A stretch of DNA of 64,000 nt from Bacteroidota bacterium (GTDB lineage: Bacteria > Bacteroidota > Bacteroidia > Cytophagales > Spirosomataceae). The stretch lies in the NCBI GenBank assembly GCA_020161355.1, contig JAIUOF010000001.1, positions 1,116,001 through 1,180,000 of the forward strand, written 5' to 3'. The translations under genes were made by a program, and so were the position numbers. This document shows positions 46,801 through 54,449 of this stretch, piece by piece (position 1 is the stretch's first letter; every line of letters starts with the position of its first letter). The notes beneath the pieces are model-generated. The model had not been told where the DNA came from, made no database searches, and saw only the letters and a list, made by a program, of their open reading frames with translations.

Positions 46801-46915
46801 CGGATACTACTTTTCCTTTTACTGTGACAGTCTGAGACATCACATTAGCAGATCCAAGCAACATCAGCAAAAAAAACCATAAATGATTGGTTTTCCAGTG
46901 TATTTTTTGTTTCAT
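43889..46915 (-). CDS. SusC/RagA-family TonB-dependent outer-membrane transporter
   Basis: 1008 residues with signal peptide, carboxypeptidase-regulatory-like (CarbopepD_reg-2) domain at about 30-115 (VKGKVVSGDGNEVLPGVSVV), TonB plug beginning near 118 (LNEVVVVGYGTQSKKNLTSA, then RGAIVDVGQLLQGKVPGLNI), and a 22-strand barrel to the end (FLFGLNVSF terminal). SusC proteins import oligosaccharides or other large ligands with SusD as lid. It is the first gene after the lacI regulator in the same direction. Confidence 0.95.
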   Translation of the reverse strand: MKQKIHWKTNHLWFFLLMLLGSANVMSQTVTVKGKVVSGDGNEVLPGVSVVVSGTSQGTSTNSEGVYSISSPSGASLVFSFVGYETQKVAVNGRSTIDVVMKLSESNLNEVVVVGYGTQSKKNLTSAIANIKPGDLNRGAIVDVGQLLQGKVPGLNISSNGDPNQRAAMILRGASTLNSSQGPFYVIDGVPGADISVIAPDDIATIDVLKDAAATSIYGNRAANGVIMITTKKGKKGAMQVMYNGYVGIEKVSSKLDMMNASELRAFISKNGQSLSPNDDKGFDTDWQSVVMKPTAYSQNHNVSFSGGGEHNTYSASLNYSDKQGILLSSNLQRVIARMSIEQFALNDKVKFALSVVNSNNNANNTPMRNNVLDQMIKRLPVSPVKNDDGTYFENWQNTGYFNPLALIEKAKDNNKYNNLIGSFNTHVDLPFNLSYDLNLSYQNTTSLNSQSYGSYYSQYNSANFYNNPDPPAVHSLMNFGVNGSALRNTYQDTRKVLETFVSYNKNLEKHYLNAVIGYSWQDNTLGDGFQVTSTNFPVDNIGYGNFALSNPYAITGYRINFGADGVFQENKLISDFARLNYSYSDKYLFQGSIRRDGSSVFGQNNQWGYFPSVGLAWRINEEGFMKNQSIFNDLKLRASYGVTGNATGFNAYTAQFISGLLGTYYYNGTQTAAYGPTQAANPDLKWEKTATSNLGIDFTLLKGLLSGSVEVYDKKTTGMIYSYQVNPILVPVGRIVANGGSMSNKGIELSLTANPIRSDKGLNWTTSLNLAHNKNQIVSLTNPLFSGGDSIRITQPEGSGQTGSTLQILKGGRPLGQFFTFEYAGKNESGVSQYYSSTGGTTTTPVIGKDYRYSGSPQPKLLLGWANTLTYGNFDLNVFVRGVFGNKIFNATRADLFRPTTAQFTNILKDVADESTKDVNSFKYSSRFIEDGSYVRLDNATLGYNFKITNKNIRSLRVYTSVNNAFVITKYTGIDPEINQGGLAPGVDSNNFYPKTRTVLFGLNVSF

Positions 46916-46923
46916 AAACGTTT
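46916..46923. promoter_or_regulatory. AAACGTTT palindrome touching the susC start codon
   Basis: AAACGTTT lies within three bases of the susC ATG and matches the centre of the upstream LacI-type palindrome CAAACGTTTG. It could be a weak third operator. This is only a motif observation. Confidence 0.3.
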
Positions 46924-47017
46924 TTCTTAGAGTTTAGTTAATTTTTTATCCTATGAGTGGCACAATATTAGTGTGGTAATTTTCAAATAAAAAATAAGAA
47001 TAATCCAATCAATTATG

Positions 47018-47048
47018 CAAACGTTTGAAATAATCCGCAATCGATTGC
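47018..47048. promoter_or_regulatory. Pair of LacI-type operator palindromes between lacI and susC
   Basis: CAAACGTTTG (47018-47027) and GCAATCGATTGC (47037-47048) are both perfect palindromes with the central CG characteristic of LacI/GalR operators. Their centres are 20 bp apart, about two helical turns, so two dimers would bind on the same face. They lie about 100 bp upstream of susC and just after the lacI stop. Confidence 0.65.
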
Positions 47049-47071
47049 AAAATTGAAGTAAAAAAATAGAA

Positions 47072-48091
47072 TCAGAATTGGGACGAATCTCTGATTTCCA
47101 ATGAAGGGGTTAATACTATTTTTTGTGGGTTTTCATTTTGATTCTGAATTAAATCAAAAACTAATTGTGCGGCTTTTTGACCTACTTCAAAGCTTTTTCG
47201 GTCAACAGAACTTATGGAAGGATTAAAAAATCCGGCAAGGGGTGAGTTATCAAATCCAATTATGGCAGTTTGCTTTGGTATTTCAATATTCATCTTGATT
47301 AAGGTCTGAACTACTCCAAAAGCCACATTATCATTGACACAAAAAATCCCATCTGGTATTTCAGTGCCACTAAACAATCGGTTTGTAGGTTCTACAGCAC
47401 TTTGACTATCAAATCCTGTTTGAACAATCCAATCTTGCCTTGCTACTAAATTATTGTCTTTTAAACATTCTTCAAACCCTTTTTTACGATTTTTACAAAC
47501 CACCAAAAACTCAGAGCCTGCTAAAAAAGCAAGGTTTTGTCGTCCAATATCAAGTAAATGTTGGGTTGCCTGATAGGCTCCCTGATAATCGTCGGTGATA
47601 ACGGAATCAAAATCTTCAAGCGGAATTTCCCTGTCAATAAAAACCAGAGGAATATTGCTGTTTTTTACTTTATAAAAATGTGAAAACTCCTGTTTCTCAA
47701 AAGATCCATGTGAAGCAGAGACCAGGATTGCATCCACACGATTGGCCATAAGTTTTTCTATTTGCCTCTGCTCTTCCACCAAACTCTCATTGGAAATACA
47801 GATATTGAGCATAAATCCATGGTCAGTTGTTACAGATTGAATGCCATCTATGATAGTTTGCTCATGAGAAAATGTAATAGATGGAACAACTAAACCGATT
47901 GTCATGGTAGATTTATTAAGGAGGCTAAGAGAAACAGCGTTTTTTTGATAGCCCATTTTTGTGGCATATTCTGAAATATTTTTTCGGGTTTCAATATTAA
48001 TTGCGGGATGATTATTCAATGCCCTTGAAACTGTGGAAGGCGAGCATTTAAATTTTCGTGCGATGTCTTTAATGGTAATTGGTTCATTCAT
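47072..48091 (-). CDS. LacI/GalR-family transcriptional regulator
   Basis: 339 residues. The N-terminal HTH is TIKDIARKFKCSPSTVSRAL followed by the hinge helix NHPAINIETRKNISEYATKMGY. The periplasmic-binding-like sensor domain spans about 60-339 (IGLVVPSITFSHEQTIIDGI, AILVSASHGSFEKQE, TDDYQGAYQATQHLL, GFDNSPLAGFFNPSIS). It is codirectional with and upstream of susC, so it probably represses or activates the susCD unit in response to an imported sugar. Palindromic CG-centred sites lie between it and susC. Confidence 0.93.
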   Translation of the reverse strand: MNEPITIKDIARKFKCSPSTVSRALNNHPAINIETRKNISEYATKMGYQKNAVSLSLLNKSTMTIGLVVPSITFSHEQTIIDGIQSVTTDHGFMLNICISNESLVEEQRQIEKLMANRVDAILVSASHGSFEKQEFSHFYKVKNSNIPLVFIDREIPLEDFDSVITDDYQGAYQATQHLLDIGRQNLAFLAGSEFLVVCKNRKKGFEECLKDNNLVARQDWIVQTGFDSQSAVEPTNRLFSGTEIPDGIFCVNDNVAFGVVQTLIKMNIEIPKQTAIIGFDNSPLAGFFNPSISSVDRKSFEVGQKAAQLVFDLIQNQNENPQKIVLTPSLEIRDSSQF

Positions 48092-48221
48092 TCGATTTCC
48101 TGTTTTCTTTTCAAACTCCTGCTTTCCTGATCTAAAATCTCTATTGTATCAAACTGATCTTTTAAAAATACGAACAAACTGATATAAAAGTGAATAGTTT
48201 TCTTAAGAAAGTTTAAAAAAA

Positions 48222-48250
48222 AAATGGCGTTCTGAAACAGAACACCATTT
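48222..48250 (-). terminator. Strong terminator of the small GKW-domain gene, copy B
   Basis: On the minus strand AAATGGTGTTCTG and CAGAACGCCATTT form a 13-bp stem (one G-U pair) with a 3-base loop, followed by ten T residues. Confidence 0.88.
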
Positions 48251-48299
48251 GATTTTCTAACAAATAACACTTTTGGGTAAAAAAATCTATAATCAGTCT

Positions 48300-48647
48300 T
48301 TACTTGACTTCTTTTTTAAGGACTAATTCTGCGTCATTTCCCATCATATTGAATTTCAATTTAAGGGTATCGCTTTCTAATTTGCCAACCATTTTAATAT
48401 CCTGATCCATGATATTAAGGACAAATTCAATATCATTACCTTTGATTTTTCCATCTTTAAGAATGATTTCATTCCCTTCCGGGCCAACGGTCGAACCTGT
48501 TAATTTTTCACCTTCAGCTTTAAAAGTATAAGAAACTTCAAACTGATCCATCACTTTTCCGTTCCATTTGCCATTGATATCCTGGGCAAAAGAGGCCAAT
48601 GAGAGTGAAAAAACAATAATTGCGGTTGAAAGAATTTTTTTAAACAT
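48300..48647 (-). CDS. Small secreted GKW/LTG-domain protein, copy B
   Basis: 115 residues from ATG 48647. The open frame extends to 48728 but that part is leader, and copy A starts at the matching ATG. Signal peptide about 1-22, then DINGKWNGKVMDQFEVSY and the same domain as copy A (35829-36179). The central 197 bases of the two genes differ at one position; the ends differ more. Upstream sequence and terminator are also duplicated. Unknown function. Confidence 0.78.
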   Translation of the reverse strand: MFKKILSTAIIVFSLSLASFAQDINGKWNGKVMDQFEVSYTFKAEGEKLTGSTVGPEGNEIILKDGKIKGNDIEFVLNIMDQDIKMVGKLESDTLKLKFNMMGNDAELVLKKEVK

Positions 48648-48924
48648 TGTAAAAAATTTAAGTTTGAAAAATTGGTTAAAATTTCTGGTTGAAAATATTG
48701 GATTTCGCCTCGTTATTTTTTTCTCCATACGAAATCCTCTGTAAATCTAAGACAAGTTTTGGATTAAATGTATTTTTTACAATTATTTTTTTTATTCACT
48801 AAACCATTGATAATTAATAATATTTTTTAAAAATTCAATAATGACATATCCTCCAAAATAAATTTATATTCGGTATTTTTTTTATAATCTGACTTTTAAC
48901 ATACCCTTTCAAATTTTCATTTTT
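48648..48924. other. AT-rich spacer; part duplicates 36.27-36.37 kb
   Basis: 48745-48837 repeats the upstream region of copy A. The rest is AT-rich with no gene seen. Confidence 0.55.
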
Positions 48925-48932
48925 TATATTTG
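48925..48932 (+). promoter_or_regulatory. Candidate -7 box TATATTTG
   Basis: TATATTTG fits TAnnTTTG and lies 17 bases upstream of the methyltransferase-like gene ATG (48950). Confidence 0.35.
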
Positions 48933-48949
48933 AAATAAATATAGTTAAG

Positions 48950-49621
48950 ATGAAAATCAGAATTCTATCCAAAATTTTAATTACCTCTTTGGTATTTTCC
49001 CTTATATTCTTTTTGAGTGCCGGTAAATTACATTTTTTCCAGGGTTGGATTTTTTTGTTTACCAATGTGGCGAGTGCTTTAATGAATTTTTGGACTATAA
49101 AAAACAATCCTGAACTCATGGAAGAACGATCCAAAGTAGGCGAAGGTGCAAAAAAATGGGACAAAACCATATTAGGAATATCGGCTTTGATTTATGTTGG
49201 AAATGTTGCTATTGCCGGATTAGACTCAGGGCGTTATCAATGGTCTCCTGTTTTCCCTACTTATTATTATGCCATTGGAATACTATTTACATTAATTGGT
49301 CAGGCAATTTTTTTAACTGCCAGAAATGAAAATCATTTTTTTTCGAGTGTGGTAAGAATACAAAATGACAGGGGACATAAGGTATGTGATACCGGAATTT
49401 ACAAAATCGTAAGACATCCGGGCTATACAGGTATGATTATATCACATATTGCCTTTCCTTTGATAACTGGTTCAAAATATAGCGTTCCCGGCACCTTATT
49501 GGCAATAATTCTACTAATTATCAGAACTTATCTCGAAGATCAAACGCTGCAAAAAGAACTTAACGGTTATAAAGAATACACCCAAAAAACTCGTAAAAGA
49601 CTTGTCCCATTTATCTGGTAG
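48950..49621 (+). CDS. Isoprenylcysteine carboxyl methyltransferase (ICMT/PEMT) family membrane protein
   Basis: 223 residues with about five membrane helices. The C-terminal signature YKIVRHPGYTGMIISHIAFP near 148 and RTYLEDQTLQKELNGYKEY near 188 is the SAM- and lipid-binding motif (RHPxY, then E..L). Many bacterial members methylate phospholipids or other small lipids, not prenyl cysteines. The substrate is unknown. It is a single gene between an AT-rich spacer and the helicase gene. Confidence 0.82.
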   Translation: MKIRILSKILITSLVFSLIFFLSAGKLHFFQGWIFLFTNVASALMNFWTIKNNPELMEERSKVGEGAKKWDKTILGISALIYVGNVAIAGLDSGRYQWSPVFPTYYYAIGILFTLIGQAIFLTARNENHFFSSVVRIQNDRGHKVCDTGIYKIVRHPGYTGMIISHIAFPLITGSKYSVPGTLLAIILLIIRTYLEDQTLQKELNGYKEYTQKTRKRLVPFIW

Positions 49622-49752
49622 AAGGCGGCGGGTGGTTATTTCAATATAAATTTTTAGAAAGCTCGAATAGTAAATCCCTTTGATTTCTTTTCTTTTAAAC
49701 ATAATAATGCACTGGAAAAATATTGGAATCTTAGACTTTCAATATTAAATCG

Positions 49753-49760
49753 TACCTTTG
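49753..49760 (+). promoter_or_regulatory. Candidate -7 box TACCTTTG for the helicase gene
   Basis: TACCTTTG fits TAnnTTTG and lies 43 bases upstream of the DEAD-box gene ATG at 49804. Confidence 0.4.
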
Positions 49761-49803
49761 TGTTTTTATATGAAACCCGTAAAGGGCTTCTTAATACATA
49801 TTT

Positions 49804-51081
49804 ATGACATTTAATGAACTAGGGCTTTCGTCGGATCTATTGAAAGCCATCGAACAAAAAGGATACACCACACCTACTCCGATTCAACAAAAAGCGATTC
49901 CGGTAATACTTGACAGAAAAGACGTAATGGCCTCGGCACAAACCGGCACCGGTAAGACTGCAGGCTTTGTATTGCCGATTTTACAAATATTAACGCAGGA
50001 AAAAACGCAGGGAAAGCGAAAGGTCAGATCACTGATTTTGACCCCAACCCGCGAGCTGGCCGCTCAGATCTACGATAACATCTTGCTTTACAGCAAACAT
50101 TCTGATATAAGGGCTGCTGTTGTTTTTGGTGGAGTAAACATTAACCCTCAAATAGCCACGCTCCGAAACGGTGTGGATATATTGGTGGCTACACCGGGCA
50201 GACTATTGGATTTATATGGTCAAAAGGCCGTAAATCTTTCTTCCATAGAGGTTTTTGTACTGGATGAAGCCGACCGCATGCTCGACATGGGTTTTGCCAA
50301 AGACATCAACCGGATATTGGGCATCATTCCCCCTAGAAGGCAAAACCTGCTTTTCTCGGCTACTTTTTCGTTTGAAATAAAAAAACTTGCGGCAGGAATT
50401 CTGCGTGATCCCGAATCGGTGGAAGCTACACCAGAAAACACGACTGCAGAAAAGGTTGATCAAAGGATAATAATGGTGGACAAAGGCCGCAAGCCTGCAT
50501 TGGTTGCTCAGATGATTCAGGAAGGCGACTGGCATCAGGTGCTGGTTTTTACCCGCACCAAACATGGAGCCAACAAACTGGCCGAAAAATTGACCAAAAG
50601 CGGAATAGTTGCAGCAGCCATTCATGGCAACAAATCGCAAGGAGCTCGTACAAAAGCCCTGGATGATTTTAAGAAAAACAATGTTAGGGTGCTTGTTGCC
50701 ACCGACATTGCTGCGAGAGGCCTAGATATCCACTTGCTTCCCCACGTAATAAATTATGAGCTTCCCAATATCCCCGAAGACTACGTTCATCGTATTGGCC
50801 GTACGGGTCGTGCGGGAGCAAGCGGAGAGGCTATTTCATTGGTATGCAACGAAGAGTATGCTTTTCTGAGAGATATCGAAAAACTCCTGGATCTGAAATT
50901 TAAACGAGAACAAATCGCCGGATTTGAACCCACTGAGACCATAGAAGCCAAACCCGAGAAAAAAGAGCATCGCAGACCGCAGAATGCTAACTTTAAGAGG
51001 AATGATGGTACTGCAAACAGAGGTGATAAAAATTCTGCTGCAAATAAGGATAAGTCGAAAAAGTATTATAAAAACCGGTAG
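49804..51081 (+). CDS. DEAD-box RNA helicase, RhlE-type
   Basis: 425 residues. All motifs are present: Q motif [12 protein letters not shown] near 20, motif I AQTGTGKT near 45, PTRELAAQ near 83, TPGRLLDL near 128, DEAD near 150, SAT near 181, ARGLDI near 303 and HRIGRTGR near 327. The C-terminal tail (about 375-425) is basic and low complexity ([27 protein letters not shown]), a RhlE-like RNA-binding tail. It likely acts in rRNA or mRNA remodelling. It ends 18 bases from the convergent hybrid sensor gene. Confidence 0.93.
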   Translation: MTFNELGLSSDLLKAIEQKGYTTPTPIQQKAIPVILDRKDVMASAQTGTGKTAGFVLPILQILTQEKTQGKRKVRSLILTPTRELAAQIYDNILLYSKHSDIRAAVVFGGVNINPQIATLRNGVDILVATPGRLLDLYGQKAVNLSSIEVFVLDEADRMLDMGFAKDINRILGIIPPRRQNLLFSATFSFEIKKLAAGILRDPESVEATPENTTAEKVDQRIIMVDKGRKPALVAQMIQEGDWHQVLVFTRTKHGANKLAEKLTKSGIVAAAIHGNKSQGARTKALDDFKKNNVRVLVATDIAARGLDIHLLPHVINYELPNIPEDYVHRIGRTGRAGASGEAISLVCNEEYAFLRDIEKLLDLKFKREQIAGFEPTETIEAKPEKKEHRRPQNANFKRNDGTANRGDKNSAANKDKSKKYYKNR

Positions 51082-51099
51082 ATTTAAGAGTTTCTTAAA

Positions 51100-53907
51100 T
51101 CACCATTCACTTGGTAGTTTCCCGTATTTTTCCTGAAATACTTTCGAAAAATATGAAAGACTTTCAAAACCCACCTTATAAGCGATTTCCGATACTGACG
51201 AGGTTTTTGCTTTAAGCATTATCTCAGCTTTTTGGAGGCGATAATTCCTGACATATTCGGTAGGATTTGAACCGGTTATAGCTTTTAATTTTCTTCTTAA
51301 TTGAATACTGCTCAAATTTAGGTTTTCGGCAAGGTCTTCAATGTTTAATGAACTATCAGACAGTCTGATATCTATTAGGTCGATAATATTCTTGATAAAA
51401 ATCTGATTCAAATCTTTGGAGGAAGTTGTTCTTGGATTCTCCAAACCATATTTTTCAAAAAATAAATTCCTGTTTTTCAATAAGTTACTAACCCTGACTT
51501 TAAGTTCATTTGGAGAGAAGGGTTTGGCCAGGTATTCATCGGCTCCGGTTTCAAACCCCTCGATGCGGCTATCGAGATCGGCTTTTGCCGTGAGCATTAT
51601 AATAGGAATGTGACAAACCCGGCGGTCGGCTTTTATAAGTTTACACAATCCCAGGCCATTAATATTGGGCATCATGAGATCGGTGATAATAAGATCCGGA
51701 ATTTCATTGATTGCTATTTCCAGCCCCGACTTTCCATCCTTAGCTTCCAAAACCCTGAAATTTTGAAAAAACAGACTTTGGATATATTTCCTCAGATCGT
51801 CATTGTCTTCAACCACCAGCAAAAGACCTTTGGCATCAATACCTGATACTTCAGATTCCGGAACAAAATTTGGGTATTTTGAAACAGTCTCTTTTTCAGA
51901 ATCAATGTTGGGCAAAATTACCCTGAAAGTAGTCCCCGCATTCTCCAGGCTTTCAACTTCAATTTTTCCGTTCATTACCGCCACCAGCTCTTTGACCAGA
52001 GCCAAACCCACGCCGGTACCGGCTATTAGTTGATTGTTATTGTTTTCAATCTGATAATATCTGTCAAATATTTTGGGAATCTGACTCTGCTCAATTCCTA
52101 TACCGGTATCCTCAATTTTAAAAATTACCTCTCCAAAGTTTTCCCTTACCGTCACGTTCACATTCCCGTTTTCAGGAGTGTATTTTATGGCATTCGAGAT
52201 AAGGTTATTAAGTATTTTTTCGAGTTTATCCTTATCAAATCCAAATATCAGTTTAGAAGCGTTTATCACAAGATTGAGCTTAATATTTTTTGAATTGGCC
52301 AATGATTCAAATGAGGCCAAGATATTTCTCACAAAAAATACCAGGTCATCATTTTGAGCATTAACTTTCATTTTTCCTGCTTCCAGTTTGGACAGATCCA
52401 GAATTTGATTGATTAAATTGTTTAAACGACCCAGATTGCTTTTCATAAGGGTTAATATGGAATTGGTACCAAATTTTGCTTCCAGGTCAGAAATAGGTGC
52501 CAACAACAGCGTTAAGGGAGTTCTTAGCTCGTGCGAAATATTGGTAAAAAACCTGTTTTTAATATTATCTATTTCGGCGAGCCTTTCGGCTTCTTTCCTT
52601 TCAAAATCGAGCGTCTGACTAAGCCGCTCTCCTCTCATTTTCCAAAAAATATAAATTACATACGCCCCTACGATTGTAATTATCAATAAAAGTGAAACTA
52701 TTGCAAACCAAAAACGGGCATTTTTACTTTGCTGGTTGGCTAGCTCTGCCTCCATTCTGAATTTCTCTGTATCGTATAGCACTGTAGCTTTGGTAGTGGC
52801 TTCTTTTAATTCCTGTTTAAAGATTTCGTCCTGAACATTTTGCAATAATTGCTGATGGCGATAGGCACTTTCAAAGTTCTTCAGTAAGGTATCGGCTATT
52901 ATTTTGTTTTTGTAAATTGCCCGCTGTGCCATTTTGACCTTCATGGAGTCTGTTTCAGCGGCAAGCGTTTTTACAGATAATAGAAATAAGCTATCGGAAA
53001 GGCTTTTTTGCTTTTTCAATGCAGCAATCTGACATAAATTGGCATATACCTTGGCTATATCATCAAATCCTTTTGGGTTGTATTTATTCCGGTATTTCAG
53101 TTCTTCCAAAAAATAACGCTCAGCAGAAGAAGGATTGGGTTTATGGTTAAGTATAATCTCACCGATATTCCCTAATAATGAACCTATACGCAGGCTGTCT
53201 TTCCTAAGCCTGACCTGTGCTATTCCCAGTTTATTATATTTTATGGCTTCATCATATTCTCCATGATAGACCAGCGTTTTGGCCATTGAGCGATAAAAAA
53301 ATATCCTGTTTAAGTCAATTGGGTCTTTTTCAATATACTTTTCTGCCTCCAGATAGTATTTTAATGCATTTTTATAATCTTGAGCCACTAACTGATAGTA
53401 TTGGCCGATGTTATTGAGTTTATATCCTGCAAAGGTCACATTTTGGTATCCGAGCTTCCGATAAATCAGGTCTGCACTCAGAAAATGTTTTAAAGCTTTC
53501 GCCGACATCATATTTTGGATCACGATATTTAGACCCCGATAATGCTCAATATTAGCCATTAACATATCCTTCTCATCTCCTGATTCTAATAGTAATAAGG
53601 CATTTTTTATTTTTACTAATTTGTTTTCAACATTGAACTTTTGCTTTCCTGATAAATAAAAAACTGCCTCCAGAAAGTCAGCATATTGCATTAAAAATGC
53701 ATCGTTGTTTTTTTTGGCAAAAAAACTGAGACTTTTCACTCCGGCAAAATACCTGGTGGTATCCAAGCGGCTTTTAGCCAAAAAACTGTGTGTTTCTATG
53801 CTGTCGAGCATTTGTTTTCGGGGCAAAGAAAGGTATTTGGTGAAGGGATCCTGAGCAAAGGAATTAAAATTTATTATTAGCAATAATAATATCCAGGGTG
53901 ATTTCAT
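51100..53907 (-). CDS. TPR-containing hybrid two-component sensor with AraC-type output
   Basis: About 935 residues from ATG 53907 (MKSPWILLLLII signal). Periplasmic/exposed part: TPR-like helical repeats (about 60-390), membrane helix near 405, a coiled-coil linker with RLAEIDNIKNRFFTN, HisKA with the phospho-His in ISHELRTPLTLLLAP near 457, HATPase (IEDTGIGIEQSQIPKIFD, GTGVGLALVKELV), a receiver domain with the Asp in DLIITDLMMPNINGLGLC near 740, and an AraC HTH at the end (VSEIAYKVGFESLSYFSKVF). All steps of a phosphorelay are in one chain. The ligand is unknown. It converges on the helicase gene, and no paired transporter is adjacent. Confidence 0.92.
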   Translation of the reverse strand: MKSPWILLLLIINFNSFAQDPFTKYLSLPRKQMLDSIETHSFLAKSRLDTTRYFAGVKSLSFFAKKNNDAFLMQYADFLEAVFYLSGKQKFNVENKLVKIKNALLLLESGDEKDMLMANIEHYRGLNIVIQNMMSAKALKHFLSADLIYRKLGYQNVTFAGYKLNNIGQYYQLVAQDYKNALKYYLEAEKYIEKDPIDLNRIFFYRSMAKTLVYHGEYDEAIKYNKLGIAQVRLRKDSLRIGSLLGNIGEIILNHKPNPSSAERYFLEELKYRNKYNPKGFDDIAKVYANLCQIAALKKQKSLSDSLFLLSVKTLAAETDSMKVKMAQRAIYKNKIIADTLLKNFESAYRHQQLLQNVQDEIFKQELKEATTKATVLYDTEKFRMEAELANQQSKNARFWFAIVSLLLIITIVGAYVIYIFWKMRGERLSQTLDFERKEAERLAEIDNIKNRFFTNISHELRTPLTLLLAPISDLEAKFGTNSILTLMKSNLGRLNNLINQILDLSKLEAGKMKVNAQNDDLVFFVRNILASFESLANSKNIKLNLVINASKLIFGFDKDKLEKILNNLISNAIKYTPENGNVNVTVRENFGEVIFKIEDTGIGIEQSQIPKIFDRYYQIENNNNQLIAGTGVGLALVKELVAVMNGKIEVESLENAGTTFRVILPNIDSEKETVSKYPNFVPESEVSGIDAKGLLLVVEDNDDLRKYIQSLFFQNFRVLEAKDGKSGLEIAINEIPDLIITDLMMPNINGLGLCKLIKADRRVCHIPIIMLTAKADLDSRIEGFETGADEYLAKPFSPNELKVRVSNLLKNRNLFFEKYGLENPRTTSSKDLNQIFIKNIIDLIDIRLSDSSLNIEDLAENLNLSSIQLRRKLKAITGSNPTEYVRNYRLQKAEIMLKAKTSSVSEIAYKVGFESLSYFSKVFQEKYGKLPSEW

Positions 53908-54065
53908 GTGAAGGTACATTCAATTAATTCTATGGCTGAAAAACTGAAAAACAAAAATAAGATTAATCGCCAATAATAATCTAATTAATTGATTAAAATA
54001 GGATTAAGTAAGAAATGAGATAAAGAATGATAGAAATGAGTTAATATAAAATATTAATACATACA

Positions 54066-54073
54066 TACATTTG
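54066..54073 (+). promoter_or_regulatory. Candidate -7 box TACATTTG for the LytTR gene
   Basis: TACATTTG fits TAnnTTTG and lies 24 bases before the ATG at 54098. Confidence 0.35.
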
Positions 54074-54097
54074 AGGCACCCAAATAGCCTTAAAAAA

Positions 54098-54400
54098 ATG
54101 GAAAAATTAGTATCCTTTGGAAGCAGAAAAGAACTTGACCCTGCACAGGTAAACTTCCTGAAAGCTGACAATAATTACACTTTTATTTATCTCAAAGACG
54201 GAAGCAGATTACTGACTTCAACGACGCTTAAAAAACTGGAAAACCGGCTCAAATCATTCGCTTTTTTAAGACCCAACCGTTCATTGCTGGTAAACATACA
54301 GTTCATTAAAATGAGCAATTCCGAAACACTCATTTTGGAGAACAATGATATCATTAAGATTTCTAGAAGAAGGCAGAAAAGACTCATTGAGGAAATTTAA
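54098..54400 (+). CDS. Stand-alone LytTR DNA-binding domain protein
   Basis: 100 residues from ATG 54098 (the frame opens at TTG 54071). It is one LytTR domain: QVNFLKADNNYTFIYLKDGS, LTSTTLKKLENRL, FLRPNRSLLVNIQFIKMSNS and NDIIKISRRRQKRLIEEI. It has no receiver domain, so its activity is not phosphorylation-controlled in cis. It is 48 bases upstream of the beta-helix gene, which it may regulate. The divergent hybrid sensor is its other neighbour. Confidence 0.87.
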   Translation: MEKLVSFGSRKELDPAQVNFLKADNNYTFIYLKDGSRLLTSTTLKKLENRLKSFAFLRPNRSLLVNIQFIKMSNSETLILENNDIIKISRRRQKRLIEEI

Positions 54401-54449
54401 TATTTAACCTTAGCTTAACAATATTTAAAACATTAATATTCTGTTTGTT

